Origin: an uncultured Caulobacterales bacterium
GTDB lineage: Bacteria > Pseudomonadota > Alphaproteobacteria > Caulobacterales > Caulobacteraceae
DNA: 64,000 bases
Direction of reading: 5' to 3'
NCBI GenBank assembly: GCA_903900155.1
Contig: CAIUMD010000019.1
Span: 49,013-113,012, forward strand
Shown: one piece after another, positions 16,487-25,641 of the stretch
Position numbering within the stretch: the first letter of the stretch is position 1
Layout: every line of letters begins with the position of its first letter
Notes under the pieces: generated by a model
The model's database searches: none
What the model saw: only the letters and a program-made list of their open reading frames with translations
Told to the model about the DNA's origin: nothing
Program-made: the position numbers and the translations under genes

Positions 16487-19400
16487 TCGACCGCATCCTA
16501 TCCTTTTCGGTCAGAGCACGATGGATGGTCCTCGTGCTGGTGGCCATCGTCTCGGCATTCGGCACTTGGCAGCTCGTCAAGCTGCCGATCGACGTCACCC
16601 CCGACATCACCAACAAGCAGGTGCAGATCAACACCGTCGTCTCGACCCTGGGGCCGGTGGAAGTCGAAAAGCGCGTCACCTTCCCGATCGAGACCGCGCT
16701 GGCGGGTCTGGCCGGGGTGGAGAGCACCCGTTCGTTCTCGCGTAACGGCTTCTCCCAGGTGACGGCGATCTTCAAGCCGGAAGCCAATCTCTATTTCATG
16801 CGCCAGCAGGTGACCGAACGCCTGGCCCAGGCGCGGCCCAGCCTGCCCGCCGGCGCCGAGCCCCAGATGGGTCCGGTCTCGACGGGCCTGGGCGAAATCG
16901 TCCACTACGCCGTCGACTTCAAGAACCCCAACGGCAAGGGCGCGACGATCCAGAACGGCAAGCCCGGCTGGCAGAGCGACGGCTCGTTCCTCACGGACGA
17001 CGGCCAACGCCTGGCCGACGAGACCTCGCGCCTGGCCTATCTGCGCACGGTGCAGGACTGGATCGTCCGCCCCCAGCTGCGCACGGTGCCCGGCGTCGCC
17101 GACGTCGACTCCCTGGGCGGTTTCGTGAAGCAATACGTGGTCGAGCCCGACCCGTCTAAGCTGGCGTCGTACGGTATCTCGTACAGCGAGCTGGGCGACG
17201 CCCTGGAGAAGGCCAACCTCTCGGTCGGCGCCAACTTCATCCAGCGTTCGGGCGAAAGCTACATGGTCCGCGGCGACGCCCGCATCCAGTCGGCCGACGA
17301 GATCACCCGCGCCGTGGTCGCTACGCGCGGTGGCGTGCCTGTGCTGCTGCGTGACGTGGCCACGGTCAATATCGGTGGTGAACTGCGTCGCGGCGCGGCC
17401 AGCCGCGACGGCCACGAAATGGTGGTCGGCAGCGTGCTGATGCTGGTCGGCGAGAACAGCCGAACCGTCGCGGCCGCGGCTTCTGAAAAGCTGACCACGA
17501 TCGTTCCGACGCTGCCCGCCGGCATCACCGCCGAGGTCATGCTGAGCCGTTCGCGTCTGGTTGAGGCCACCATCGCCACGGTGGCGCGCAACCTGACCGA
17601 AGGCGCGCTGCTGGTCATCGCCATCCTGTTCTTCATGCTGGGCAACTGGCGCGCGGCGGTAATCGCCACCCTGGTGATCCCGCTCTCGCTGCTGTTCAGC
17701 GCCATCGGCATGAACGGCATGAAGATCTCGGGCAACCTGATGAGCCTCGGGGCCCTGGACTTCGGCCTGATCATCGACGGCGCGGTCATCATCGTCGAAA
17801 ACACGCTGCGCCGCATGGCCGAACGCCAACACCACGAAGGTCGTATCCTCAATCTGAAGGAACGACTGGAAGTGGCGCTGAGCTCGACCCAGGAAATGGT
17901 CCGTCCGACCGTCTTCGGCCAGATCGTCATCTTCCTCGTCTTCCTGCCCTGCCTGACCTTCCAGGGCGTCGAGGGCAAGATGTTCTCGCCGATGGTCATC
18001 ACCCTGATGCTGGCCCTGGCCTCGGCCTTCGTGCTGTCGCTGACCTTCGTGCCGGCCATGACCGCCATCATGATCCGCGGCCATATCTCGGAAAAGGAAG
18101 TTCCGGTCGTCGCCAAGTCGAAGGAGGTCTATTCGCCGTGGCTGCATCGCGCGGTCGCCCGTCCCTGGCCGTTCATCGGCGCGGCGGTGGGCATCTTCGC
18201 CCTGGCCATGGTGGCCTTCACCTTCGTGGGTCGCGAGTTCATGCCTACCCTGGACGAGCAGAACCTGAACCTGTCCTCGGTCCGCATCCCCTCGACCTCG
18301 ATCGACAAGTCCGTCGAACTCGACCTGCCGATCGAACGGGCGATCATGGCCCTGCCGGAAGTGAAGACGGTCTATTCCAAGGCCGGTACGGCCAGCCTCG
18401 CGGCTGACCCGATGCCGCCGAACGCCTCGGACAACTACGTCATCCTCAAGCCGAAGAAGGACTGGCCCGAGGGCGTCAAGACCAAGGAGCAGGTGATCGA
18501 GCGGATCCGCAAGGCCACCGACCCGATCGTCGGCAACTTCTACGACGCCACCCAGCCCATCGAGATGCGCTTCAACGAACTGATCGGCGGGGTCCGCTCC
18601 GACGTGGCCGTGAAGCTCTACGGCGAAGACCTGGGCAAGATGACCGCTACGGCTGACCAGATCGTCAAGGTTCTGCGTACGGTTCCGGGCGCCTCGGACG
18701 CCCGTCGCGCCCAGACCGAGGGTTTCCCGACCTTCGACGTCAAGTTCAACCGGGACGCCATCGGCCGCTACGGCCTGACCGTCCAGGACGTGGCCGACAC
18801 CGTCTCCGCCGCTCTCGGCGGTCGCGAATCCGGCCAGGTCTTCGAAGGCGACAAGCGCTTCGACATCGTCGTGCGCCTGCCTAACGCCAAGCGGAACGAC
18901 CTGGACGCGCTGGGCTCCATCCCCGTGATGCTGCCGGAAACCGGAACGGGTCCGCGGGGTTCGGTGCCGCTGCGCCAGCTGGCCAGCTTCCAGTTCACGG
19001 AAGGCCTCAACGAGGTCAGCCGCGACAACGGTAAGCGCCGGATCTATGTCGAGACCAACGTCGTGGGTCGCGACCTGGGTTCGTTCGTCGCCGAAGCCCA
19101 GAAGAAGATCGACCAAGAGGTCAAGCTGCCGGCCGGCTCGTACATCGAGTGGGGCGGCCAGTTCCAGAACCTGCAGGCCGCCTCCAAGCGCCTGAGCCTG
19201 ATCGTGCCGATCTGCTTCCTGATGATCTTCGGGGTGCTCTACATGGCCCTGCGCAGCGCGGCCCTGGCAGGCACGGTGTTCACCGCCGTTCCGCTGGCCC
19301 TGGCGGGCGGGATCTTCGCGATCTTCCTGCGCGGCATCCCGTTCTCGGTCTCGGCCGCCGTCGGCTTCATCGCCGTCTCGGGCGTGGCGGTGCTGAACGG

Positions 19401-19695
19401 TCTGGTTCTGATCGCCGCCATCCGTCGCAATATCGAAGACGGCATGGCGGTCGATGAGGCGGTGACCAATGGGGCGCTTGAACGCTTCCGGCCAGTGCTG
19501 ATGACCGCCCTGGTCGCCTCGCTCGGCTTCGTACCCATGGCCATCGGCACGGGCACGGGCGCCGAAGTGCAGCGTCCGCTGGCCACGGTCGTCATTGGCG
19601 GCCTGATCACCTCGACCGCCCTGACCCTGTTCGTGCTGCCCGCCATCTGCGGTCTCGTCCTTCGCCGGACGCGCCGCACGGCCGAGGCGGCCTGA
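16483..19695 (+). CDS. Heavy-metal RND efflux pump (CnrA/CzcA family)
   Basis: Inner-membrane proton-driven exporter of divalent cations; 1070 aa, full length. The HME-RND proton-relay signature in TM4 is intact: Asp426, Asp432 and Glu439 (DFGLIIDGAVIIVEN), with the same spacing as D402/D408/E415 of CzcA. The N-terminus has the family phrase LPIDVTPDITNKQVQI. Paired with the CnrYXH-like regulators, nickel and cobalt are the likely substrates, with zinc or cadmium possible. It resembles the NczCBA/CzrCBA systems of Caulobacter. Sequence alone does not fix the metal. Confidence 0.93.
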   Translation: MIDRILSFSVRARWMVLVLVAIVSAFGTWQLVKLPIDVTPDITNKQVQINTVVSTLGPVEVEKRVTFPIETALAGLAGVESTRSFSRNGFSQVTAIFKPEANLYFMRQQVTERLAQARPSLPAGAEPQMGPVSTGLGEIVHYAVDFKNPNGKGATIQNGKPGWQSDGSFLTDDGQRLADETSRLAYLRTVQDWIVRPQLRTVPGVADVDSLGGFVKQYVVEPDPSKLASYGISYSELGDALEKANLSVGANFIQRSGESYMVRGDARIQSADEITRAVVATRGGVPVLLRDVATVNIGGELRRGAASRDGHEMVVGSVLMLVGENSRTVAAAASEKLTTIVPTLPAGITAEVMLSRSRLVEATIATVARNLTEGALLVIAILFFMLGNWRAAVIATLVIPLSLLFSAIGMNGMKISGNLMSLGALDFGLIIDGAVIIVENTLRRMAERQHHEGRILNLKERLEVALSSTQEMVRPTVFGQIVIFLVFLPCLTFQGVEGKMFSPMVITLMLALASAFVLSLTFVPAMTAIMIRGHISEKEVPVVAKSKEVYSPWLHRAVARPWPFIGAAVGIFALAMVAFTFVGREFMPTLDEQNLNLSSVRIPSTSIDKSVELDLPIERAIMALPEVKTVYSKAGTASLAADPMPPNASDNYVILKPKKDWPEGVKTKEQVIERIRKATDPIVGNFYDATQPIEMRFNELIGGVRSDVAVKLYGEDLGKMTATADQIVKVLRTVPGASDARRAQTEGFPTFDVKFNRDAIGRYGLTVQDVADTVSAALGGRESGQVFEGDKRFDIVVRLPNAKRNDLDALGSIPVMLPETGTGPRGSVPLRQLASFQFTEGLNEVSRDNGKRRIYVETNVVGRDLGSFVAEAQKKIDQEVKLPAGSYIEWGGQFQNLQAASKRLSLIVPICFLMIFGVLYMALRSAALAGTVFTAVPLALAGGIFAIFLRGIPFSVSAAVGFIAVSGVAVLNGLVLIAAIRRNIEDGMAVDEAVTNGALERFRPVLMTALVASLGFVPMAIGTGTGAEVQRPLATVVIGGLITSTALTLFVLPAICGLVLRRTRRTAEAA

Positions 19696-19708
19696 CGGTC
19701 CGCCGGAG

Positions 19709-20158
19709 ATGCCCAGCCCCCAGATGCATCTCCGGCGCGCGCGGCCGACGGTTCCCCCCACCGTCGGCCGCTCCAGCCTCGCGCGCGGCGACGCCGCCGC
19801 GAGGCTGCTTCGGGCGCTCTGCGTGCTCCTGGCCATGCTCATCCTGGTGGGACCCAGGCACGTGGAAACTGGCCAAAACCATATCCATGGGACGGCGGTC
19901 GCCCAAGCGACCGCCGCTTCGCACCTTGACCATGACGCCGTCGACCGGGCTTTGGACAAGGCTATCGACGACGACGCCGAACACGCCCACGGCGCCGACA
20001 CGCCGCTGGCCCCGCAAGGCCAGGTTCCAATGGCCACCGCCATGACAACCGACACGACAGTCTCGACCTTCGCCTCGACCTATCCCGCGCAGGCCGGCCC
20101 TCGCGCGCCGACACCCCCTCCAAGATCGGTCCAGGCTCCCGCTTTTCTCGTCGCGTGA
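19709..20158 (+). CDS. Small His-containing exported protein, CzcI-like
   Basis: 149 aa following the pump by 13 bases. A hydrophobic segment (RLLRALCVLLAMLILVGP, about 33-50) is followed by scattered histidines (HVETGQNHIHG; HLDHDAV; EHAHGAD), suggesting a periplasmic or membrane-tethered metal-binding protein. Small proteins of this shape often close czc/cnr operons. The start is uncertain: the ATG at 19709 abuts a GGAG, and an in-frame ATG at 19724 is possible. No firm family assignment. Confidence 0.5.
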   Translation: MPSPQMHLRRARPTVPPTVGRSSLARGDAAARLLRALCVLLAMLILVGPRHVETGQNHIHGTAVAQATAASHLDHDAVDRALDKAIDDDAEHAHGADTPLAPQGQVPMATAMTTDTTVSTFASTYPAQAGPRAPTPPPRSVQAPAFLVA

Positions 20159-20197
20159 TCCCCACGCGTTCCTACGCGCGTCGCCTGGAGACCTTTC

Positions 20198-21352
20198 TTG
20201 ATCCTATCCGAGCCCCCGGGGACCGGCGCGCCCGCGCCCATCGCACGCCCCGCATCGCTGCCCGCCCTGACGAGCCTGCGCTTCTTTCTGGCGCTCGGGG
20301 TGGTGCTCTTCCACTATCAGGTGACCATGTTGCCAGCCGGCGCAACGCCGATCGCCCTGATCGAGCGCGGGCGCCTGGGCGTCGACATCTTCTTCATCCT
20401 GTCCGGCTTCGTCCTGGCCCACGTGTACGGACCACAGGTCCAGGATGGCCGATACGATCATCGCGAGTTCCTCGTCGCGCGCTTCGCCAGGATCTATCCC
20501 ACCCACATCGCCATGCTGGTGCTGATGGCTCTACTGGCGGGCGTGGCCATTCTGCTGCGCCAGCCGTTCGCAAGCGGCGGCTACACACTCGCCGGCTGGC
20601 TGGCCGACCTGACCCTGGTCCAGGCCTGGTTTCCGATCACGCCGACCGAGTGGAACGGGCCAGCCTGGTCGCTGTCGGCCGAGTGGGCCGCCTATCTGGC
20701 CTTTCCCGTCTTCGCCTTCGTCGGCCTCAAGCGCGGCCGTAATCCCTGGGTGACCATCGGCGTCGCCGGCGTGCTGTTCGTCGTCCTCGACGCCCTGTAC
20801 CGCCGGATGTACGGCGAGGTGCTAACCCAGGCCGACTTCTATCTGGGCGTCATGCGAATCCCGGCCCAGTTCCTGTACGGCATCGGCCTGCAGCAGCTTA
20901 GCCTCCGCTTGCGCCCGCGCAGGACCATGGCCATCGCCGCGGCCACCGCCAGCGCCGCCGCCGTGGTGCTGATGATGGCCTTGCAAGCCGACGAGCGCCT
21001 GACCGTGGCGGTGTCCGGACTGCTGGTCCTGAGTCTGGCCATGGTCAGCCGGGTCGGCGCGGACGGCCCGCTGGCCCATCCCTGGGCCCTGGCCGCCGGC
21101 GAGGCCTCTTACGCGATCTACCTCGCCCACATGCCCCTGCTGGTGATCTGGAAGAACGGCGTCGCCCTTCTGCGCGGCATCGACAGCAGCTACCTGATGA
21201 CGCCGTGGGAAGCGATCGTCCTGTTGTCGATCACCGTCGCCGCCGGCTTCGCGCTGCATTTCATCTGGGAAGGTCCCGCGCGCCGCTGGCTGCGCATACG
21301 CCTGTCCCGCGCCCCGATCTCTCCCTCGTCCCTGACGGAAAGGACCACATGA
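20198..21352 (+). CDS. Acyltransferase 3 family membrane protein
   Basis: 384 aa integral membrane acyltransferase (OafA/NodX superfamily) with the N-terminal motif LTSLRFFLALGVVLFHY containing the catalytic-type histidine, RLGVDIFFILSGFVLAH, and RFARIYPTH. About ten membrane segments follow, and YAIYLAHMPLL lies near the end. Start TTG 20198 has a CTGGAG site upstream. The family O-acylates surface glycans and lipids. Here it overlaps the HupE-like gene by 4 bases (ATGA), so it is co-transcribed with a metal permease; the reason is unclear. Confidence 0.88.
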   Translation: MILSEPPGTGAPAPIARPASLPALTSLRFFLALGVVLFHYQVTMLPAGATPIALIERGRLGVDIFFILSGFVLAHVYGPQVQDGRYDHREFLVARFARIYPTHIAMLVLMALLAGVAILLRQPFASGGYTLAGWLADLTLVQAWFPITPTEWNGPAWSLSAEWAAYLAFPVFAFVGLKRGRNPWVTIGVAGVLFVVLDALYRRMYGEVLTQADFYLGVMRIPAQFLYGIGLQQLSLRLRPRRTMAIAAATASAAAVVLMMALQADERLTVAVSGLLVLSLAMVSRVGADGPLAHPWALAAGEASYAIYLAHMPLLVIWKNGVALLRGIDSSYLMTPWEAIVLLSITVAAGFALHFIWEGPARRWLRIRLSRAPISPSSLTERTT

Positions 21353-22080
21353 AAACCCTCGCAAGCCAAGGTCCCAGGGCCTGGCTACGATCCCCCGCCG
21401 CCTTGGCCTTGCTGGCCCTGACGCTCTATCTCGTCGCCGGTTTTCTGGCGCCGGCCCTAGCCCACGGTGTCGCCGAGGGCGACAAGGGCTATATCCAGGA
21501 AACCTCGGGCTTCCTGTTCTGGCCCTTCATCTATCTGGGGGCCAAGCACATGGTCACCGGCTACGACCACCTGCTGTTCCTGTTCGGGGTGATCTTCTTC
21601 CTCTACCGGATGAAGGACATCGGCACCTACGTGACGCTGTTCGCCATCGGCCACTCGTCCACCCTGCTGCTGGGCGTGCTGACCGGCGTCAGCGTCTCCA
21701 GCTATCTGGTCGACGCCATCATCGGCTTCTCGGTCGTATACAAGGCGCTGGACAACCTGGGCGCCTTCCAGCGCTGGTTTGGCTTCCAGCCCTCGACCAA
21801 GGGCGCGACCTTGGTCTTTGGCCTGTTCCATGGCTTTGGCTTGGCGACCAAGCTGCAGGACTTCAAGCTCTCGCCCGACGGTCTGCTGGGCAACCTGGTA
21901 GCCTTCAACATCGGCGTCGAGATCGGCCAGCTCCTGGCCCTAGGCGCCATCCTCATCCTGATGGGCTTCTGGCGGCGGACGAACGGCTTCTGGCGGCACG
22001 CCTACGCCGCCAACGTCACCCTGATGACCCTCGGCTTCATCCTGACGGGCTACCAGCTCGTCGGCTTCTTCGTCATGTGA
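21349..22080 (+). CDS. HupE/UreJ-type metal permease, copy 1
   Basis: 243 aa membrane protein with a signal-like N-terminus ending LAPALAHG. HupE_UreJ features are FIYLGAKHMVTGYDHLLFLF, GHSSTLLLG, and LFHGFGLATKLQ, with several conserved histidines likely to bind Ni or Co. About six membrane segments. It is paralogous to the protein at 27368-28090 throughout, and both are followed by a related membrane-anchor protein. The ATG overlaps the acyltransferase stop. Direction of transport cannot be inferred, since HupE relatives mediate Ni uptake but this context is resistance. Confidence 0.85.
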   Translation: MKTLASQGPRAWLRSPAALALLALTLYLVAGFLAPALAHGVAEGDKGYIQETSGFLFWPFIYLGAKHMVTGYDHLLFLFGVIFFLYRMKDIGTYVTLFAIGHSSTLLLGVLTGVSVSSYLVDAIIGFSVVYKALDNLGAFQRWFGFQPSTKGATLVFGLFHGFGLATKLQDFKLSPDGLLGNLVAFNIGVEIGQLLALGAILILMGFWRRTNGFWRHAYAANVTLMTLGFILTGYQLVGFFVM

Positions 22081-22093
22081 TCGGAGCATCCCG

Positions 22094-22699
22094 ATGTTCA
22101 ATGCAAACCGCCCCGCCCGCTCCGACCTGCCCTCGACGTCGCAGCTGCTGAAATCCACGGGCCTGGCCATGATCATCGCCAGCGGCCTGCTGGTCGCCGT
22201 GGTCCTGCCGGCCGAATATGGTGTCGACCCCACCCGCATCGGTTCGGTCTTCGGCCTGACCGAGATGGGTCGCATCAAGCGCCAGCTGGCGGCCGAAGCC
22301 GAGGCGGAAGCCGCGACGACAGCCTCGGCGCCGGCCTCCGAAGCGGCTAGCGCCCCGCCGGCGCCCGTCCCAACCAACGCGGCCCAACGTTCCGACGAAC
22401 TTCTGGTCAATCTCGCGCCGGACGAAGCGGCCGAGATCAAGCTGACCATGTCGGCCGGGGCCACGGCCCGCTACAGCTGGAGCAGCACCGGCGGCAAGGT
22501 CAATTTCGACATGCACGCCGACCGTCCCGGCGTGAAGTACCACCCCTACGGCAAGGGTTCGGCCAAGGAGGCCCAGGGCGAACTGAAGGCCGCCTTCGAC
22601 GGCAAGCACGGCTGGTTCTGGCGCAACCGCTCGGGCGCGCCGGTCACCGTCATCCTGAAGACCAGCGGCGCCTATTCCCAGATCAAGCGCGTCGCTTGA
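22094..22699 (+). CDS. Single-span membrane-anchor protein paired with HupE, copy 1
   Basis: 201 aa with one N-terminal membrane helix (STGLAMIIASGLLVAVVLPA, about 21-40) ending in the motif PAEYGVDP..IG...GL. An Ala/Pro-rich linker and a periplasmic beta-rich domain ending HGWFWRNRSGAPVTVILKTS follow. The paralogue at 26694-27368 has the same PAEY..DP motif and the same HGW.FRNRS ending. It is 13 bases after the HupE gene, so the two probably act as a unit. Function unknown. Confidence 0.82.
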   Translation: MFNANRPARSDLPSTSQLLKSTGLAMIIASGLLVAVVLPAEYGVDPTRIGSVFGLTEMGRIKRQLAAEAEAEAATTASAPASEAASAPPAPVPTNAAQRSDELLVNLAPDEAAEIKLTMSAGATARYSWSSTGGKVNFDMHADRPGVKYHPYGKGSAKEAQGELKAAFDGKHGWFWRNRSGAPVTVILKTSGAYSQIKRVA

Positions 22700-22739
22700 T
22701 CGCCACAGCCCTTCGCCGCCGCCGGGCGGTGAAGGGCGC

Positions 22740-22922
22740 TCACCAGCGCCAGGCGCGCCAGACGAACCACAGCGAGACGACCAGCAGGATCACCGCCAGG
22801 CTGATGTAGTAGCCCTTGTCGGTGACGAACAGGAACGCGGGCGAGAACACGTAACGCAGTCCCAGCGCGGCGAAGGCCGCGCCCAGCGTCCCGAATACGG
22901 CATAGGCGATCCGCTGGATCAT
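22740..22922 (-). CDS. Mini membrane protein A
   Basis: 60 aa with two predicted membrane helices (AVFGTLGAAFAALGLRYVF and LAVILLVVSLWFVWRAW). It shares MI.R....GLRY.FSPAF and overall layout with the 59-aa protein at 23965-24144 on the same strand. It follows the superoxide dismutase gene by 24 bases and is probably in its operon. Function unknown. Confidence 0.7.
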   Translation of the reverse strand: MIQRIAYAVFGTLGAAFAALGLRYVFSPAFLFVTDKGYYISLAVILLVVSLWFVWRAWRW

Positions 22923-22946
22923 CGAGACCTCTCGCCCGCTCCGACC

Positions 22947-23648
22947 TTAGGCGGACGCCGTCTTGAACAGGCCGTCCGCGTGGCTCCAGTTGATGGTCGC
23001 CATGAAGGCGTCGACATAGGCGCCCGCCTTGGCGCCGTAGTCCAGCGCGTAGGCGTGTTCATACATATCCAGAGCCAGCAGCGGCGTTCCGCCGGCCAGG
23101 GTCATGGTGTGGTCGGCGGCCCAGGTGTTGACCAGGCGCTTGTCGCGGGCGCTCCAGGTCAGCAGCACCCAGCCCGATCCGCCGCCCAGGGCCTTGCCCA
23201 TGCCAGCGAACTCGGCGCGCCAGCGCGCGTCGCTGCCGAAGTCGCGCTCGATCGCGGCGACCAGGGCCGCGCCGGGCTTGGAGGGCGCGCCCAGGCCGGC
23301 GAAGTAGAGTTCGTGCAGGATCATCGAGTTCCAGGCGATCAACTCCTCGCGTTTGAGGCCGTTGAGCAGGAAGGTCGGCGCCGCGGCCGGGTCGAGCGCG
23401 GCGAACTGGGCGTCGATCGCTCCCAGACGCTTGACCGCCCCGACGTAGTTGTTGTCGTGGTGGCTGACGAGCAGCTTTTCCGACAGGCCGGTGATCGCCT
23501 TGGGATCGAACGGCAAGGCTTGCGGCGTGAAGGGCGCGGGCTTTGCGGGGGCGACGGACTGAGCGGACGCCAGCGGCGCGGCGGCCAAGGCGCCCACGAG
23601 GGCGGCGCCGGCCAGGACCTGACGGCGATCGGCGTTGAAATCTGTCAT
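22947..23648 (-). CDS. Exported Fe/Mn-type superoxide dismutase
   Basis: 233 aa with a Tat-like signal (DRRQVLAGAALVGALAAAPL) and an Fe/Mn SOD fold: HHDNNYVGAV (first His), WNSMILHELYF (second ligand helix), GGGSGWVLLTW, and DMYEHAYALDYG (Asp and His ligands). It converts superoxide to peroxide and oxygen in the periplasm. Some motifs deviate from cytosolic SodB (for example WNSMILHELYF), as is common for exported relatives. It is bracketed by two mini membrane proteins and sits inside the metal region, where it may counter metal-induced oxidative stress (inference). Confidence 0.85.
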   Translation of the reverse strand: MTDFNADRRQVLAGAALVGALAAAPLASAQSVAPAKPAPFTPQALPFDPKAITGLSEKLLVSHHDNNYVGAVKRLGAIDAQFAALDPAAAPTFLLNGLKREELIAWNSMILHELYFAGLGAPSKPGAALVAAIERDFGSDARWRAEFAGMGKALGGGSGWVLLTWSARDKRLVNTWAADHTMTLAGGTPLLALDMYEHAYALDYGAKAGAYVDAFMATINWSHADGLFKTASA

Positions 23649-23663
23649 TATGAAACTCCAGAC

Positions 23664-23825
23664 TCAGAAGCGGGAAGAGGAGGATGAAAGGCGCGCGTAC
23701 GGCGTCGGTCCGGCCCGCAGGCCGTCCAAACCGTGGGCAAGCAAGGGGTAATCGATTGACACCCCTCGCCGCTCAGGGATCGAGGGTGTTCCAGTCAGGT
23801 CGCAATAGGTCCGTCGTCGGCGCAT
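23664..23825 (-). CDS. Possible 53-aa leader ORF upstream of the SOD gene
   Basis: An ATG at 23825 has an excellent GGAAGGAG site 6 bases upstream, and a CCTCGC/GCGGGG hairpin just before it. The peptide begins MRRRRTYCDLTGTP and ends 15 bases before the SOD start, so translation could be coupled to it. Composition is not protein-like after residue 20. It may be a regulatory leader peptide or chance. Confidence 0.25.
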   Translation of the reverse strand: MRRRRTYCDLTGTPSIPERRGVSIDYPLLAHGLDGLRAGPTPYARLSSSSSRF

Positions 23826-23964
23826 AGAAGCTCCTTCCCCGCAAGCGAGGTTAAGAGCAGGTCTTGGACGGCGAGCCGTCTTGGACCGGGCGCCCGCTTT
23901 GGCCCGATGGCGGATGCTTACCGCAAACACGGGGCGCGGCAAGAGTTCCTTGGGCCTCAACGCA

Positions 23965-24144
23965 CTAGCGCGAGGCCGACCAAACGCTCACCGCCAGGGC
24001 GACGACCAGGATCGCCGCCAAGCCGATGTCATACCCGTTGCCGTGGCCGAACACGAAGGCCGGCGAAAAGATGTAGCGCAGCCCCGCCAGGGCCAGGAGC
24101 GGAACGCCGATCCCCAGCAAGACGGAGATGGTCCGCCGGATCAT
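23965..24144 (-). CDS. Mini membrane protein B
   Basis: 59 aa, read from ATG 24144 to TAG at 23965-23967. It has two predicted helices (SVLLGIGVPLLALAGLRYIF and IGLAAILVVALAVSVW). Paralogous to the 60-aa protein at 22740-22922: both begin MI.R and contain GLRY.FSPAF. It lies 56 bases after the NreB-like exporter gene on the same strand and has an upstream GGAGAAAG-type ribosome site. Function unknown. Confidence 0.68.
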   Translation of the reverse strand: MIRRTISVLLGIGVPLLALAGLRYIFSPAFVFGHGNGYDIGLAAILVVALAVSVWSASR

Positions 24145-24200
24145 CGTCTTTCTCCGAGGACGGTCATCTCAGTCATGCGCCCAGCCCAGAATTTGGCGAT

Positions 24201-25520
24201 CTAGCGCGGCGCCTTGGGCCAACGCCGGTGCTGGCGATCGATGACCACAGGGTGCGCATGAGCGCCGTTCGCCTCGTCCTGCGCCAAGTGCGGGTGATCC
24301 TGGCCCAGGTCGTCGTGGACGTGGACCATGTTCTCCGGGTCGTTCGCCGGCCAGATCACAAGGCCTAGGATCGCGCCGGCGCCGCAGAGACCCGCCAGCA
24401 CCAGGAAGGCCGCGCTCGGATTGGCCTGGGCCGAGACCAGGCCGGCGACCGGATAGGCGATCAGCCAGCAGGCGTGCGACAGGGCGAACTGGGCGGCGAA
24501 CAAGGCCGGGCGGTCGGCGCTGTTGGACGATCGGCGCAGGGCGCGGCCCGCCGGCGTCAGGGTCAGCGAATAGCCAAAGCCCATCACCAGCCACAACGCC
24601 AGCAGGACTGGATAGCTCTTGGCGACAAAGGCGCCCGCCAGCAGCGTCGCGGTCATCAGGAAGGCGCCGGCGACCATGGCGCGGCGATCGGTGATCTTCT
24701 CCAGCACCCGCGGCAGGGTCATGGCCGCGCTCATCGACCCCAGGCCGAAGACGGCCAGAGCCCAGGCGCTGGCCTGGTTGGACATGTTGAAGTTCGAGCG
24801 CACCAGGACGACGGTGTTGATGAACACCATCGCGCCGCCGGCGGCCGTCGCCAGGCTCACGGCCAGCAGGCCGCGCAGACGCGGCGTCAGAGCAAAGAGG
24901 CGCAAGCCCCCCGTCAGCCGCTGAATGAACGGCAGCGGCTGGACGTTGGACGCGGCCGGCAGGACGGCGGTGACGACGAAGCCCGCGGACAGCATGAAGC
25001 CCAGGGCCGTGCCCAGGAAGAGATCGTTGAAGCTGATCACCGATAGCAGGATGGCGGCCACCACCGGGCTGGCCACGCTTTCCAGGTCCGCGGCCAAACG
25101 CGAGAGCGACAGCGCCTTGGTGTATTCGCCCTCGTCCTCCAGGAGGTCGGGGATCATCGCCTGGAAGGCCGGCGTGAAGGCGGCCGAGGCGATGTAAAGC
25201 ACCGTCATCAGGCCGTAGACCTGCCAGGGCTCACGGACGAACGGCAGGGCCACGGCGACCAGCGCCCGGATGACGTCCAGCGCGACCAGCAACGTCTTGC
25301 GCGGCAGCTTGGTGGCCAGGGCCGAGGCGAAGGGCGCCACGCCGATATAGGCGATCATCTTAATCGACAGCACCGCGCCCAGGACTTCCCCGGCGCTGGC
25401 GCCCGCCAGGTCGTGCGCCAGAAGGCCCAGCGCCACGGTGGCCATGCCGGTCCCGAGAAGCGCGGCCACCTGGGCGATGAAGAGGTGACGGTAGGCGCGA
25501 TTGCGCAGCGGTGAGAACAT
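24201..25520 (-). CDS. nreB: NreB-like MFS nickel exporter with His-rich tail
   Basis: 439 aa major-facilitator protein with about ten to twelve membrane segments. It belongs to the NreB/enterobactin-exporter-like branch (RNRAYRHLFIAQVAALLGTG at the start; LLEDEGEYTKALSLSRLA mid-protein). The C-terminal 45 residues are hydrophilic and histidine-rich (MVHVHDD, DHPHLAQDE, GAHAHPVV), the hallmark of NreB from nickel-resistant Achromobacter. It probably exports nickel, perhaps cobalt. A TGCGTAA element lies 122 bases upstream in the right orientation, consistent with control by the CnrH-like sigma factor. Confidence 0.85.
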   Translation of the reverse strand: MFSPLRNRAYRHLFIAQVAALLGTGMATVALGLLAHDLAGASAGEVLGAVLSIKMIAYIGVAPFASALATKLPRKTLLVALDVIRALVAVALPFVREPWQVYGLMTVLYIASAAFTPAFQAMIPDLLEDEGEYTKALSLSRLAADLESVASPVVAAILLSVISFNDLFLGTALGFMLSAGFVVTAVLPAASNVQPLPFIQRLTGGLRLFALTPRLRGLLAVSLATAAGGAMVFINTVVLVRSNFNMSNQASAWALAVFGLGSMSAAMTLPRVLEKITDRRAMVAGAFLMTATLLAGAFVAKSYPVLLALWLVMGFGYSLTLTPAGRALRRSSNSADRPALFAAQFALSHACWLIAYPVAGLVSAQANPSAAFLVLAGLCGAGAILGLVIWPANDPENMVHVHDDLGQDHPHLAQDEANGAHAHPVVIDRQHRRWPKAPR

Positions 25521-25641
25521 TGAGCGGACATCCCTCTAGCGCAAAAGACGTCGCCGCCTGGCGAAGAGCCAGATCGACGACCGCCGACAGCCGCGCAGCT
25601 AGCCAACGGCGTGGCTTGACGGACAGTTCCGCTAGAAGGCC

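Noticed and set aside
16498..20055. Very long open frame (over 1100 codons) antisense to the metal RND pump, and similar ones antisense to other genes
   Set aside because: Long antisense frames are expected from codon bias at high GC. The residue composition is rich in Arg/Gly/His/Asp without domains, and the sense frame is clearly a known pump.
23760..23960. Cobalamin or NiCo riboswitch upstream of the SOD gene
   Set aside because: Hairpins exist, but the conserved boxes of these riboswitches could not be found on either strand.
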